DNA of 64,000 bases from Hordeum vulgare subsp. vulgare. Its lineage: Eukaryota > Streptophyta > Magnoliopsida > Poales > Poaceae. The DNA is taken from positions 361,615,974-361,679,973 of the forward strand of contig NC_058519.1 of assembly GCF_904849725.1 (NCBI RefSeq), read 5' to 3'. A program made the translations under genes and the position numbers. The notes below the pieces were generated by a model, which was not told the origin of the DNA, did not search any database, and saw nothing but the letters and a program-made list of their open reading frames with translations. Below are positions 1 to 9,709 of the stretch, in pieces. Every line of letters begins with the position of its first letter. The first letter of the stretch is position 1.

Positions 1-1217
1 CTCAGAATGACTTGCTTAATGAGTTGAATGACAATTCTGTTAGAGTCGTCACTAGAGGCGGTAGAATGACCTAGGAACCTTTGTATCCCGAGGGTCATCC
101 GAAGAGAACTGAACAAGATTCTCAAGGAATTAGCACTGATGCACCTAGTCATCCTAGGAAGAAGAAGAAAGATGATAGGAACTTGCATGCTAGGAACCCT
201 GTTGCTGCTACACTTGAGAGTCCAAACGATGTCTCTGTCTCTGATGCTGAAGCACAATCAGGTGATGAACATGAGCCTAATGATGATATCAATAGTAATG
301 TTCATGAAGATGCTCAACCTAGCAATGATAAGGATGTGGAGATTGAACCAGTTGATCTTGGTAACCCACAACCAAAGAATAGAATATACGATAAGAACGA
401 CTTCGCTGCTAGTAAGCATGGCAAAGAAAGGGAGCCATGGGTTCAGAAACCCATGCCCTTTCCTCCCAAACCATCCAAGAAAAAGGATGATGAGGATTTT
501 GAGCGCTTCGTTGAAATGATCAGACCTGTCTTTCTGCAAATGCGTTTGACAGATATGCTCAAAATGTCTCCGTATGCTAAGTACATGAAGGATATTGTGA
601 CTAATAAGAGGAGGATACCTGAGGTTGAGATTTCCACCATGCTCGCTAATTATCCCTACAAGGGTGGAACTCCTAAGAAACTAGGTGATCCTGGAGTGCC
701 CACTATACCTTGCTCCATTAAAGGCAACTACGTTAGAACTGGTTTATGTGATCTTGGAGCCGGTGTTAGTGTTATGCCTCTCTCTCTTTATCGTAGACTT
801 GAACTGGATAAGTTGACACCCACTGAAATCTCTCTGCAAATGACCGACAAATCAACTGCTTTCCCTATCGGCATTTGCGAGGATGTGCCTGTTGTGCTTG
901 CTAATGTCACTATCTTAACACACTTTGTTATTCTGGATATTTGTGAGGACGATGCTATGGCGATCATCCTCGGAAGACCCTTTTGAAACACTACAGGGGC
1001 TGTTATAGATTGCAACAATGGGAATGTCACTTTCCATGTCAACGGTAATGAGCATACATTGCACTTTCCGAAGAAACAATATTGAGTACATTGCATCAAT
1101 GATATTGAAAAAACTTCATCGATTCTTATTGGGAGCTTTGAATGCCCTATTCCTCCTGTTAAGATGAAGTATGATTTGCTTGTTGGGGAGATATACATCC
1201 CCATTGAGGTGACCTAG
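1..1217 (+). pseudogene. A: gag (C-terminal part) and aspartic protease, broken
   Basis: This is the end of a fused gag-protease frame. Gag would form the particle and protease would cleave it. In frame I read a charged linker rich in Lys, Asp and Glu, then the conserved LTDMLKMSPYAKYMKDI stretch (about 547-597), then a retropepsin-like domain with LCDLGAGVSVMP (about 745-780) and IILGRPF (about 963-983). The frame has three premature stops: TAG at 72-74, TGA at 984-986 and TGA at 1083-1085. It would otherwise run to the family's normal stop, TAG at 1215-1217. The equivalent frames in C and J end with the same IPIEVT residues. The active-site Asp is present as D-L-G-A-G, while J reads D-L-G-A-D. 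The copy is dead. Confidence 0.88.
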
Positions 1218-2017
1218 TGACTATTCAAAAATTCTCCGTTCTCTTTTGCGATTCGAGAAAGTTTGTCAAGGAGACTTGATCAACCTCATTGACGGATTTA
1301 TTCCGATGACCATGAGATGGATGAATCGAGGAGTCACAAACCTCTGTTCCAAGCTTTCACCTTCGGTTGCTTAGAAGAAAAATGATAGATTTAGTTTAAT
1401 TTTCCCTGTTTTCTGTTTTAGCGCCCCGTGGAAAAGTACCCCAAAAATAAAAGTTCTCCGAACGTCCTGAAAATCAAGTATGATTTTTTCTTGATTTTTT
1501 GAAAAATGGTGGGACAAAGAGCTAGCATGGGGACTGCACCACTGGGCCACAAGCCCTGGAGGCGCGGGCACCCCCTGGCCGCGCCTACCTAGCTTGTGGG
1601 GCCCACGTGCACCCCCTCTACTCATTCTAGCTCTCATCCACTTCTCCTACCTCTAGAAAAAAATCGTTTCACAGCTTAAACCCGTATTCTTGCTCCTCTT
1701 GCTGGGATTTTCGATCTCCTTGCTCAAATCACCATTCTTCGAACTGTTTTGGGGAAATTACTCCTTGGTAAGTGACTCCTCCATTGGTCGTATTAGTTTT
1801 TGCTCTAGTGCCTTATACTTCGCGTATTTTTGCTACCTTGGTGACCCTGTTCATGAGCTTTGCATGCTAATTTTAGCTGGTCCCAAGTAGTTTTGATGCG
1901 TAATATGGCCTCTAGGCACTTGTGGGAGTAGTTGCTATGAGTTTTGTTGAGCCTTGTTCACTTTTCCTTAGAGTCACTAAAAGTTTCAGAAATTTTTGGA
2001 GATAGAAAAGGGAAAAG
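1218..2017 (+). promoter_or_regulatory. A: spacer with LTR-like GC module and leader intron before ORF2
   Basis: There is no coding sequence here. Positions 1544-1603 form a GC-rich inverted repeat (left arm near CACAAGCCCTGGAGGCGCG, right arm CGCGCC...GCTTGTGG) that closely matches the one in A's own LTR at 5241-5302. The sequence around it (ATAAAAGTTCTC before, CTAGAAAAAAATCG after) also follows the LTR order. Downstream is a canonical splice donor GTAAGT (1768-1773) and an acceptor TTTCAG (1984-1989), giving an intron of 222 bp that ends 28 bp before the ATG of ORF2. C and J keep the same layout. I infer an internal promoter or splice leader for ORF2. No clear TATA box is visible in this copy. 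Confidence 0.6.
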
Positions 2018-3079
2018 ATGAGGAGGTTCTCAAGAGGCTCGTCAAGCCGTGACCCCAAGGATGATGGGAGTGAGAAGAAGCCCAAGTATCCAGTCCCTCG
2101 AGTCGCAGAAGTTCGAGCGTGTGAGTGGACAAGCGATGTGTTCTTACGCGACGCCGGAATTTATGAGGACTTTTACCACTTGGTGGAGAACGCGGGCCTT
2201 ACCGCCTTCGTTGAAGATAAGTATCCGCAATACATCATCCTCACTAATATCTTCGTACAAAGCTTTAACTTCTATCCGAGGAAGAATCCTCCTATGGTTG
2301 AGTTCAAACTTTATGATATCCCCCAGCGCATGTCACTCCAGGATTTTTGCAATGTTTGCAAATTGCCTTTTGTTGGGGATATTCATGAACCTCGTGCACG
2401 GGACTTGGAAGCTTTCATCGATACAATTGCTGTTGGAGAGGAGAGAGGAGTGTCTTGCGCTAGAGCTGCTAGCATTCATTTTCCCGTGCTTCGGTACTTC
2501 TCACTATTTGTGGGAAATTTTTTGATTGGTCATGGGAAAGCTAGGTCCCTTAGCTCCCCAGATCTTGCGGTCTTGCGCGAAGCCCTTTATAGCGATAAAT
2601 CTTATAGCTTGGGCACTATAGTAGCTCAACGGTTGAATATGAACCGTTCTAAAGGTGTTGTCTATGGAGGTATCTATGCTACTCGTCTTGCTAGACACTT
2701 TGAGATACCTATTAGACTGGACGAGGAAGAAGAGATTCTTCTTCCCGAGAGATATCTAGATTAGGATAGCATGGTTCGCCATGATAGAGATATAAATAGA
2801 AGGATGATTTATAACCTGGTATTTATTCAGGGTACTCGTGAGACTATTACTTTGCCTGCTCCTTCTTTGTTCAATCTTCACGCAGGAAGGTACATTATTA
2901 TGCCCTCAGACATCTACGCATATTGGGGCTTGGCCCAACCACATGTGCCCGTGCCCAAGCCACCGGTCGAGTACCAGACGCCAGTTTATCACTCGGAGCC
3001 AGAGGAGCTCACACAGTAGTGGCATCCTCAGTCCACTCCGGAGTACCCCGGAGCTGGTTATTTCCCTCCTTGGGAGTAG
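2018..3079 (+). pseudogene. A: second ORF (Athila ORF-1-like), two stops
   Basis: The ATG at 2018 matches the intact homologue in J (356 aa, 55357-56427). The frame holds the conserved run from V-R-A-C-E-W through FVQSFNFYPRKNPP, SIHFPVLRYFSLFVG and GGIYATRLARHFEIPIR. It is broken by TAG at 2762-2764 and TAG at 3017-3019. It also lacks three codons, present in J, just after the first stop. The family stop is TAG at 3077-3079. The domain resembles the plant ATHILA ORF-1 type of retrotransposon protein, whose biochemical role is not established. I see no signal peptide or membrane segment, so an envelope role is not supported. Confidence 0.8.
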
Positions 3080-5006
3080 ACCAACTTAGGCCAAAAGCCT
3101 AAGCTTGGGGGAGTACGTCTTTCTCACCGACTTTACATTTTTGCTTATGCTTTCACTTTGTTCGTCATTGTTCACACTTTGCCACTGTATCATCCATGCT
3201 AGTTTATTTTCTTTTTCTAGTTTTCTTTTCGTGTGTCTGTCTAGTTTGATAAAACCCAATTTTTTTTCTTCTTTTGCTTGTTGGGAGCTTTCCCGTGTAA
3301 ACAATTTTCTTTTTCTTTGGGTCAAGGTAGAAGATAATGGTTACAATGTTTAGTGGCTCTCGCATGCATACCTGTTTAGCTGTCAAAGAGCCATATTACT
3401 TTGTCTTCTCCTTTGTGTTTGCCTACAGATTCCAGCTTTAGTCCAATGCACGAGCACTCTTATTATTGTTCACATCGTTCGGTCGTGCAAGTGAAAGGCA
3501 ATAATGACGATATATGATGAAGTGATTGAGCCTCGAAAAGCTGGTATGAACTCGATCTATTTTGTTTTTGTAAATATGACTAGCTCACTGTTCCTAGTTC
3601 ATCTTTGTTGTGAGAGAAACATGTTTGCAATGACAAATTAGAGATCATAGTTGCTGATGCCATGCTTAATTAGCCAGGAGCTTATAATGGTCTGCCTTGG
3701 TTGCCAACATGAATTTTGAGTTGACTATGATGTAGTATGATAGGATGCTAACCTCCTTTGAATGTTTCAAGTGGCTTGACTTGGCGCATGTTCACGCATG
3801 TAGTTGAAACAAAATCAACATAGCCTCTATGATATTCATGTTCATGGTGATTTATGTCCTACTCATGCTTGCACTCAATGTTAGTTAATCTCATTGCATT
3901 TTGATGACTCTTGTCGCTCTGTAGTTGGTCGCTTCCCAGTCTTTCGCTAGCCTTCACTTGTACTAAGCGGGAATACTGCTTGTGCATCCACTTCCATAAA
4001 CCCAAAGTTGTTCCATATGAGTCCACCATACCTACCTTTGTGCGGTATCTACCTGCCGTTCCAAGTAAATTTGCATGTGCCGCTCTCTTAACCTTCAATA
4101 AATAATCTGTTTTGCATGCCCGAACCGCTCATGTGGTGACAGGGGGCAATTAGTATCTTCCATGCTAGGTGTTTTATCGCCGATATGTGTTTATTCACTA
4201 TCATTCATGAGAAAGGGGCCGGTAATTGGAATTCCCAGTTCCATGCTCAAATAGAAAAGATAATTGCAAACAAAACTCCCCCAGGATTGATGTTGGTACG
4301 GACGGTACCCGAGGATTCGGCTAGCCGTGGAGTGTGATTGATTGGTGGTGGGGGAGTCAAAACTTTACTTTTCTGTTTGGGAACCGCCTATAGCATGTGT
4401 TGCGTGGAAGATGTTGAGAACTCTTAGTCATTGCATTGACAATGAAAGCATGCCACCCAAAATTATTATCTCTATTTTCAAAGCTTGAGCTCTGGCACCT
4501 ATGCAAATCAATGCTTCCCTCTGCGAAGGTCCTGTCTATTTATGTTCCTGTTGAATCATCCTCCTCTTATAAAAGCACCAATTAGAGAGCACCTCTGTCA
4601 TTTTTATGCTTTGATTTTAACTGTGTTGAGCATGACTGTGACTGGATCTTCATTGCCATGAATTACAATGTTTAGTCAGCCCTTGGTCTTTGATGGTGCT
4701 CTGCATTTATATTTTGCGGTTTTGGAAAGAGCTACTGCTTCATGATTGTTTTGATTGAAGTGTTAACGTTTGAGACTTATTATTATTTGCTCGCTAGTTG
4801 ATTATGCCATTGATATGAGTTTACCGTGAGACCTAGATGTCATTTGCTTATGTGGTTTGCTTGTGATCTTGCTGAAACTCTGGATATGAGTTAGACATAG
4901 TTGCAACAACAAGATCAAACAGAGTTCGTCAAAGTTTTTATTTTGTCTCTTTCAGTTTGTCAACTGGATTGCTTGAGGACAAGCAAGGCTTTAAGCTTGG
5001 GGGAGT
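3080..5006 (+). other. A: long 3' non-coding region with two polypurine tracts
   Basis: No supported ORF lies here. The region starts with a perfect hairpin TTAGGC-CAAAA-GCCTAA (3086-3102) followed by a polypurine-like AAGCTTGGGGGAG (3101-3113). It ends with hairpin TTGCTTG-AGGA-CAAGCAA (4969-4986) and the true polypurine tract AAGCTTGGGGGAG (4993-5005) before the LTR. The stretch between, including the block around 3960-4060 (CTTGTGCATCCA...GAGTCCACCATACCTAC), is conserved in C, J and element I. Length conservation over about 1.9 kb without coding capacity suggests cis-acting roles such as packaging or plus-strand priming. Confidence 0.7.
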
Positions 5007-6397
5007 TGATACGCCTCCGTCGTATCTACTTTTCCGAACTCTTTTGCTCTTGTTTTGGACTCTAATTTGCATGATTTGAATGGAATTAACCTGGACTAAC
5101 GTTGTTTTCAGCAGAATTGCCATGGTGTTGTTTTTGTGCAGAAATAAAAGTTCTCGGAATGACCTGAAAATTTACGGAGAATTTTTCTGGAATTAATGAA
5201 AAATACCTGCACAAAGATCCACTGGAGGAGGTGAGCCTGTGGGCCACAATCCCAGGAGGCGCGACCACCCCCCTGGCCGCGCCTACTAGGCCTGTGGGGC
5301 CCACATTGCTCCGTCGCCTCCAATCTCAGCTCTATTTAGTCCGTCTCTCCCGGAAAAAAAATCAAGGACAAGAGTTCATTGTGTTTTGCGATACGGAGGG
5401 GCCGCCACCTCCTGTTCTTGATCTGGAGGGCAGATCTGGTGCCTGTTCTGGGCTCCGGAGTGGGGAAATCGTCGCCATCGTCATCGTCAACCTTCCTTCA
5501 TCGCCAATTCCATGATGCTCTTCACTGTTCGTGAGTAATCTCATCGTAGGCTTGCTTGACAGTGATGAGTTCGATGAGATCTATCATGTAATCGAGTTAG
5601 TTTTGACGGGGATTGATCCCTAGTATCCACTATGTTCTGAGGTTGATGTTGCTACTACTTTGTCATGCTTAATGCTTGTCACTAGGGCCCGAGTGCCATG
5701 ATTTCAGATCTGAACCTATTATGTTGTCGCTAATATATGTGTGTTTTAGATCCTATCTTGCAAGTTGTAGTCACCTACTATGTGTTATGACCCGGCAACC
5801 CCGGAGTGACAATAGCCGGAACCACTCCTGGAGATGACCATAGTATGAGGAGTTCATGTATTCACCAAGTGTTAATGCGTTGGTCCGGTTCTTTATTAAA
5901 AGGAGAACCTTAATATCCCGTAGTTTCCATTAGGACTCCGCTACCACGGGAGGGATGGACAATAGATGTCATGCAAGTTCTTTTCCCTAAGCACGTATGA
6001 CTACATACGGGATACATGCCTACATTAGATTGACGAACGGGATCTATTTACTTATCTCTCCTTGTTATAACTGTTACATGATGAATCTCATCTGGCATAA
6101 TAATCCATCACCGATCCAATGCCTACGAGTCTTTTTCTACTGGTCCTTGCTACGTTACTTTGCCGCTACTGTTGTTACTTTGCTGCTATTGGTTACTGTT
6201 GCTACTGCTGCTATCATACCACCTTGCTACTGATACTTTGCTGCAAATACTAAATCTTTCAGGTGTGGTTAAATTGACAACTCAGCTGCTAATACTTGAG
6301 AATATTCTTTCGTTTCGCCTTGAGTCAAATCAATAAATTTGGATTGAATACTCTACCCACGAAAACTGCTGCGATCCCCTATACTTGTGGGTTATTA
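5007..6397 (+). repeat. A: 3' LTR
   Basis: The 1391-bp LTR begins TGATACGCCTCCGTCGTATC and ends CTTGTGGGTTATTA, one base from the family's usual TTATCA end. It lies directly after a polypurine tract, which fixes its orientation. It contains the GC inverted repeat (5241-5302), a TATA-like TCTATTTAGT (5331-5340) and, near the 3' end, a run rich in TTGCTGCTA-type triplets. It matches both LTRs of C (8310-9709 and 16337-17717) and the LTRs of J. Confidence 0.92.
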
Positions 6398-6415
6398 GAG
6401 ATCGCCTGGCTCTAG

Positions 6416-6922
6416 CTCCCAAGCTTCTTCGCGAAGGTGCTGCAGTCCAGCGGGCACTCGGGCCTTTGGCTGCAGGCCGATGGCTGCTGCGGCGGGGCGT
6501 CCTGGGTCGAGGTCGAGGCCACCCCGTGCGGCTATGTTTACCTGAACCGTGGGTGGAAGGCGTTCACTCGCGCCCGAGGCTTGAAGGGGAGGTGCTACCT
6601 CCACTTCAAGTTTGACGGGGAGGCGACGCTCTTCGTCAAGATCTTCGGTGCCGAGGGCGATCGTCTGGGTTGCTGTACAGAGGACGCCGGCCGTGGCAGA
6701 CCCGTGGACGAGCCCGCCTCTGGTGATGGGTGCCACGCCTCCAATAGCAGTGACACTTCCTCCGGGAGGAGCCCGAGTGACAGCGGCAACAACAGCTACG
6801 ACGAGCCGCCTCGGCCGCCGTGCCTGAGCCTCGGGGTTAAGCCCCCAAGCATGGCGCCGCCAATCTGCTCCTGTGGTGCCGGTGAAGGAGGAGGACGACA
6901 CGGACTGAGCTTTAGTGTGTAG
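6416..6922 (+). pseudogene. B3 DNA-binding-domain gene fragment
   Basis: The + frame reads SFFAKVL near the start, then WVEVE, YVYLNRGWKAFTRARGL, FKFDGEATLFVKIFG and RLGCC. This is the C-terminal half of a plant B3 DNA-binding domain: the RGWK-F-R--GL block and the FK-DG--TL-VK-F strand pair are typical. It is followed by an acidic Ser/Asp-rich tail. The original C-terminus probably continues in another frame (VPVKEEDDTD then stop, about 6873-6908), so there is a frameshift. No ATG begins the frame, and a TAG lies just upstream at 6413-6415, so this is a truncated copy. It lies antisense to element B, in what appears to be B's 3' region, next to the end of A's LTR. B3 proteins are plant transcription factors. 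Nothing suggests this copy is functional. Confidence 0.62.
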
Positions 6923-7199
6923 GTGCCGGGCCCTCCTCCGGGATCTCCATCGTTAGCTGTCTTCTCCTTGCTCTCGACCCTACATTCATAGGAACAGGGG
7001 CAGACTCTTCGGGCATGTAATGGATTTTGGCGGCCGCCCCCTATTTTTAGTGATGTTGTTTCTCTGCTATTTTAGATCGCAACTTGGTATGCTTGCGGGG
7101 GATTTCTTGGTTGCTATGCATGATTGTGGTGTTTGGGGGGCTCCTTGGTTGGTTGGTCTTTCCCTTGCTGCACGTGAAGTGGGTCGATGCTCTATGTCA
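6923..7199 (+). other. Non-coding sequence downstream of the B3 fragment
   Basis: This may be the former 3' untranslated part of the captured B3 gene. It has T-rich, gene-like composition, including a stretch around 7040-7080 (TTAGTGATGTTGTTTCTC), unlike the GC-rich repeats that follow. No ORF is supported. Confidence 0.35.
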
Positions 7200-7735
7200 G
7201 CTGGCCCCGGTGCCTCACATTTTCCTGCCGCCATGGAGTGCGACCCGTTACCAAGGTCGTTCCTCATGAGGCAAAGCCTTGGCACCGGAGTGCCAAGTGG
7301 CTTTGTGACCGGTAAGGCTCCTGAGGCGTTGTGCTCAGGAGCCCCCTTAGACATTCAAGCGGTTCTACGTCGATAGGCCCCAGTCCCGCACATTTCCCTG
7401 CCGCGAGTCATGACTTGAAGGTCGCCCCTCGCGGAACAAGGCCCTGCCACCCGGGTACCAGGTGGCTTTGTGACTGGTAAGGTTCGTGAGGCGCGATGCT
7501 CAGGACCCCCCTTAGACGTTCAAGAGACCCTTGCGAATTTTGTTTTTGGAGGTCCCTAATCTGCATTTAGGAAGCTCCGCATCGGTAGGTCCCAGTCCCG
7601 CACATTTCCTCGCCGTCCTGAGGCGCAACCCGTTACCAAGGTGGGCACCGGGGTGCCAAGTGGCTTTGTGACCGGTAAAGCTCCTGGGCGTTACGTTCAA
7701 GAGCCCCCTTAGGCGTTCAAACTGTCTCAAGATAA
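7200..7735 (-). repeat. B: imperfect tandem repeats in the 3' region
   Basis: Three diverged copies of a unit of roughly 180-210 bp follow one another. Each contains a CCCAGTCCCGCACATTTCC-like segment (about 7203, 7381 and 7589), then GGTGGCTTTGTGACCGGTAA (about 7300, 7461 and 7661), and a CAGGA(G/C)CCCCCTTAG segment (about 7338, 7502 and 7701). Spacing between copies varies, so units have gained and lost sequence. Long 3' regions with tandem repeats are known in Tat-lineage elements. Confidence 0.7.
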
Positions 7736-7986
7736 ACAACAGTTGTGAGGAAAAACCAAATGTTGTTCCCTCTCCATGGTGGTGCGCCGAGCCGCGATTA
7801 GGTCTCGTGAGCGAGTGCTAGGTGGCATGAGTCTGCCGACTCGTCAGTGAGTACCACACGTGTATTCGGGCACCAAGGCCTTGGCGAGGTGCCGACACCG
7901 TGCCCCCAGCCCCTGCACGCGGGGTACGAGCGGGGAGGGTCGATGGAGAAGCGACGCGGAGGCAGTGCAGGGGCGGTGCAGAGTCG
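7736..7986 (-). other. B: 3' non-coding sequence after integrase
   Basis: This 250-bp stretch lies between the integrase stop and the tandem repeats. I see no supported gene. The small overlapping ORFs on both strands reflect GC richness. Confidence 0.5.
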
Positions 7987-8309
7987 TCATGGGTAGAACT
8001 TGCGGAGGTGCTGGATGTTCCTGGCATTCGGGATGGGGACTCCATCTTGAGTCTCGAGACGCACAGAGCCAGACCTGGAGACGTGGACGACCTTGAAAGG
8101 GCCTTCCCACATGGGCGAAAGCTTATGCAAGCCTTCCCTGGATTGGACCCGCCTCACGACAAGGTCACCGACTTCGAAGGTCCTGAAGCAGATGTTGCGG
8201 TAGTGGTAGCGCCGTAAAGCATGCTGGTACTTCACGCTCCGAAGAGAGGCTCGGCGGCGCACCTCCTCTCCGAGTACGAGGTCCGTCCCCCGCGTGGCCT
8301 CGTGACGCT
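7987..8309 (-). pseudogene. B: integrase C-terminal part
   Basis: The minus frame gives RRRASLRSVKYQHALRRYHY, then FEVGDLVVRRVQ, LSPMWEGPFKVVHVSRSGSV and NIQHLRKFYP, with stop TGA (complement of 7987-7989). This is the C-terminal GPY/F-type end of a Ty3/gypsy integrase without a chromodomain. Its N-terminal continuation is at 17723-18472, on the far side of element C. The break lies exactly at the ACGCT duplication (8305-8309). Confidence 0.85.
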
Positions 8310-9709
8310 TGATAACCCACAAGTGTAGGGGATCGCAACAGTTTTTGATGGTAGAGTATTCAACTCAAATTTGTTGATTCAACACAAGGGGAAGCTAAAG
8401 AATATTCTCGAGTATTAGTAGTTGAGTTGTCAATTCAACCACACCTGAAAGATTTGGTATCTGCAACAAAGTTTCAGTAGCAAAGTAGCGTGATAGTAAC
8501 GGTAGCAGCGGTAACAGTAGCAGTAGTAACAGCAGTAGCAGCACTGACAGCAGTAGCGGTAAAGTAACTTAGCAAGGACCAGTAGGAAAAGACTCGTAGG
8601 CATTGGATCGGTGATAGATAATTATGTCGGATGACATTCATCATGTAAGATTTATAACATGGGGTGATTTGTAACTAGCTCCAGTTCGTCAATGTAACGT
8701 AGGCATGTATTCAGTATATAGTCATACGTGCTTATGGAAAAGGACTTGCATGACATCTATTGTCCATCCCTCCCGTGGCAGCGGCGTCCTAATGGATACT
8801 AAGGGATATTAAGGTCTCCTTTTAATAGAGAACCGGAACAAAGCATTAGCACTTAGTGAATACATGAACTCCTCATACTATGGTCATCTCCGGGAGTGGT
8901 TCCGGCTATTGTCACTCCGGGGTTGCCGGGTCATAACACATAGTAGGTGACTACAAGTTGCAAGATAGGATCAAGAACACACATATATTGATGAAAACAT
9001 AATAGGTTCAGATCAGAAATCATGGCACTCGTGCCCTAGTGACAAGCATTAAGCATAGAAAAGTAGTAGCAACATCAATCTTAGAACACAGTGGACACTA
9101 GGGATCAAACACCATCAAAACTAACTGATTACATGATAGATCTCATGCAAACCATCACCGTCCAGCAAGCCTACGATGATATTACTCACGAACGGTGAAG
9201 AGCATCATGGAATTGGCGATGAAGGATGGTTGGTGATGATGACAACGACGATTTCCCCTCTTCGGAGCCCAGAAGGGACTCAAGATCTGCCCTCCAGAGG
9301 AACAACATGTGGTGACGGTGGCTCCATGTCGTGAAACGCGATGAACTCTTCTCTCTTAATTTTTTCTGGGCGAGAGAGACTATAAAAAGATGGAGTTGGA
9401 GGCGGCGGAGCCACGAGGGCCTCAGAAGCTTGCCAGGCGCAGCTAGGGGGGCCGCGCCTCCTGGGCTTGTGGGCTCCTGGCTCCGCGTCTCCAGGTAATT
9501 CTTGCGCTAGTATTTTTTATATATTCCACAAAAAATCCTCGTAAATTTCCAGGTCATTCCGAGAACTTTTATTTCTGCGCAAAAACAACACCATGGAAAT
9601 TCTGCTGAAAACAGCGTTTGTCCAGGTTAGTTCCATTCAAATCATGCAAATTAGAGTCCAAAACAAGGGCAAAAGAGTTTGGCAAAGTAGATACGATGGA
9701 GACATATCA
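8310..9709 (-). repeat. C: 3' LTR
   Basis: 1400 bp. On the minus strand it starts TGATATGTCTCC and ends GTGGGTTATCA. It is preceded on the minus strand by polypurine tract AAGCTTGGGGGAG (complement of 9711-9723). It contains the GC inverted repeat (about 9417-9480), a TATA-like ATAAAA/TTTTATAG site near 9382-9390 and a triplet-rich tract (about 8490-8570). Confidence 0.94.

Larger units (their letters stand above)
1..6397 (+). mobile_element. Element A: partial gypsy (Athila-type) gag-protease LTR retrotransposon, 3' portion
   Basis: The element enters from the left window edge. In order it holds the end of a gag-protease frame, a spacer with an LTR-like GC module and an intron, a second ORF, about 1.9 kb of non-coding DNA, a polypurine tract and a 3' LTR. 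C and J are complete copies of the same family in the opposite orientation and supply the missing 5' half by analogy. No reverse transcriptase or integrase lies between gag-protease and the 3' LTR in any of the three, so the family is non-autonomous. The LTR ends at 6397 directly against element B, so A probably inserted into B, whose remainder would lie left of the window. The left target duplication cannot be seen; the right flank is GAGAT (6398-6402). Confidence 0.9.
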
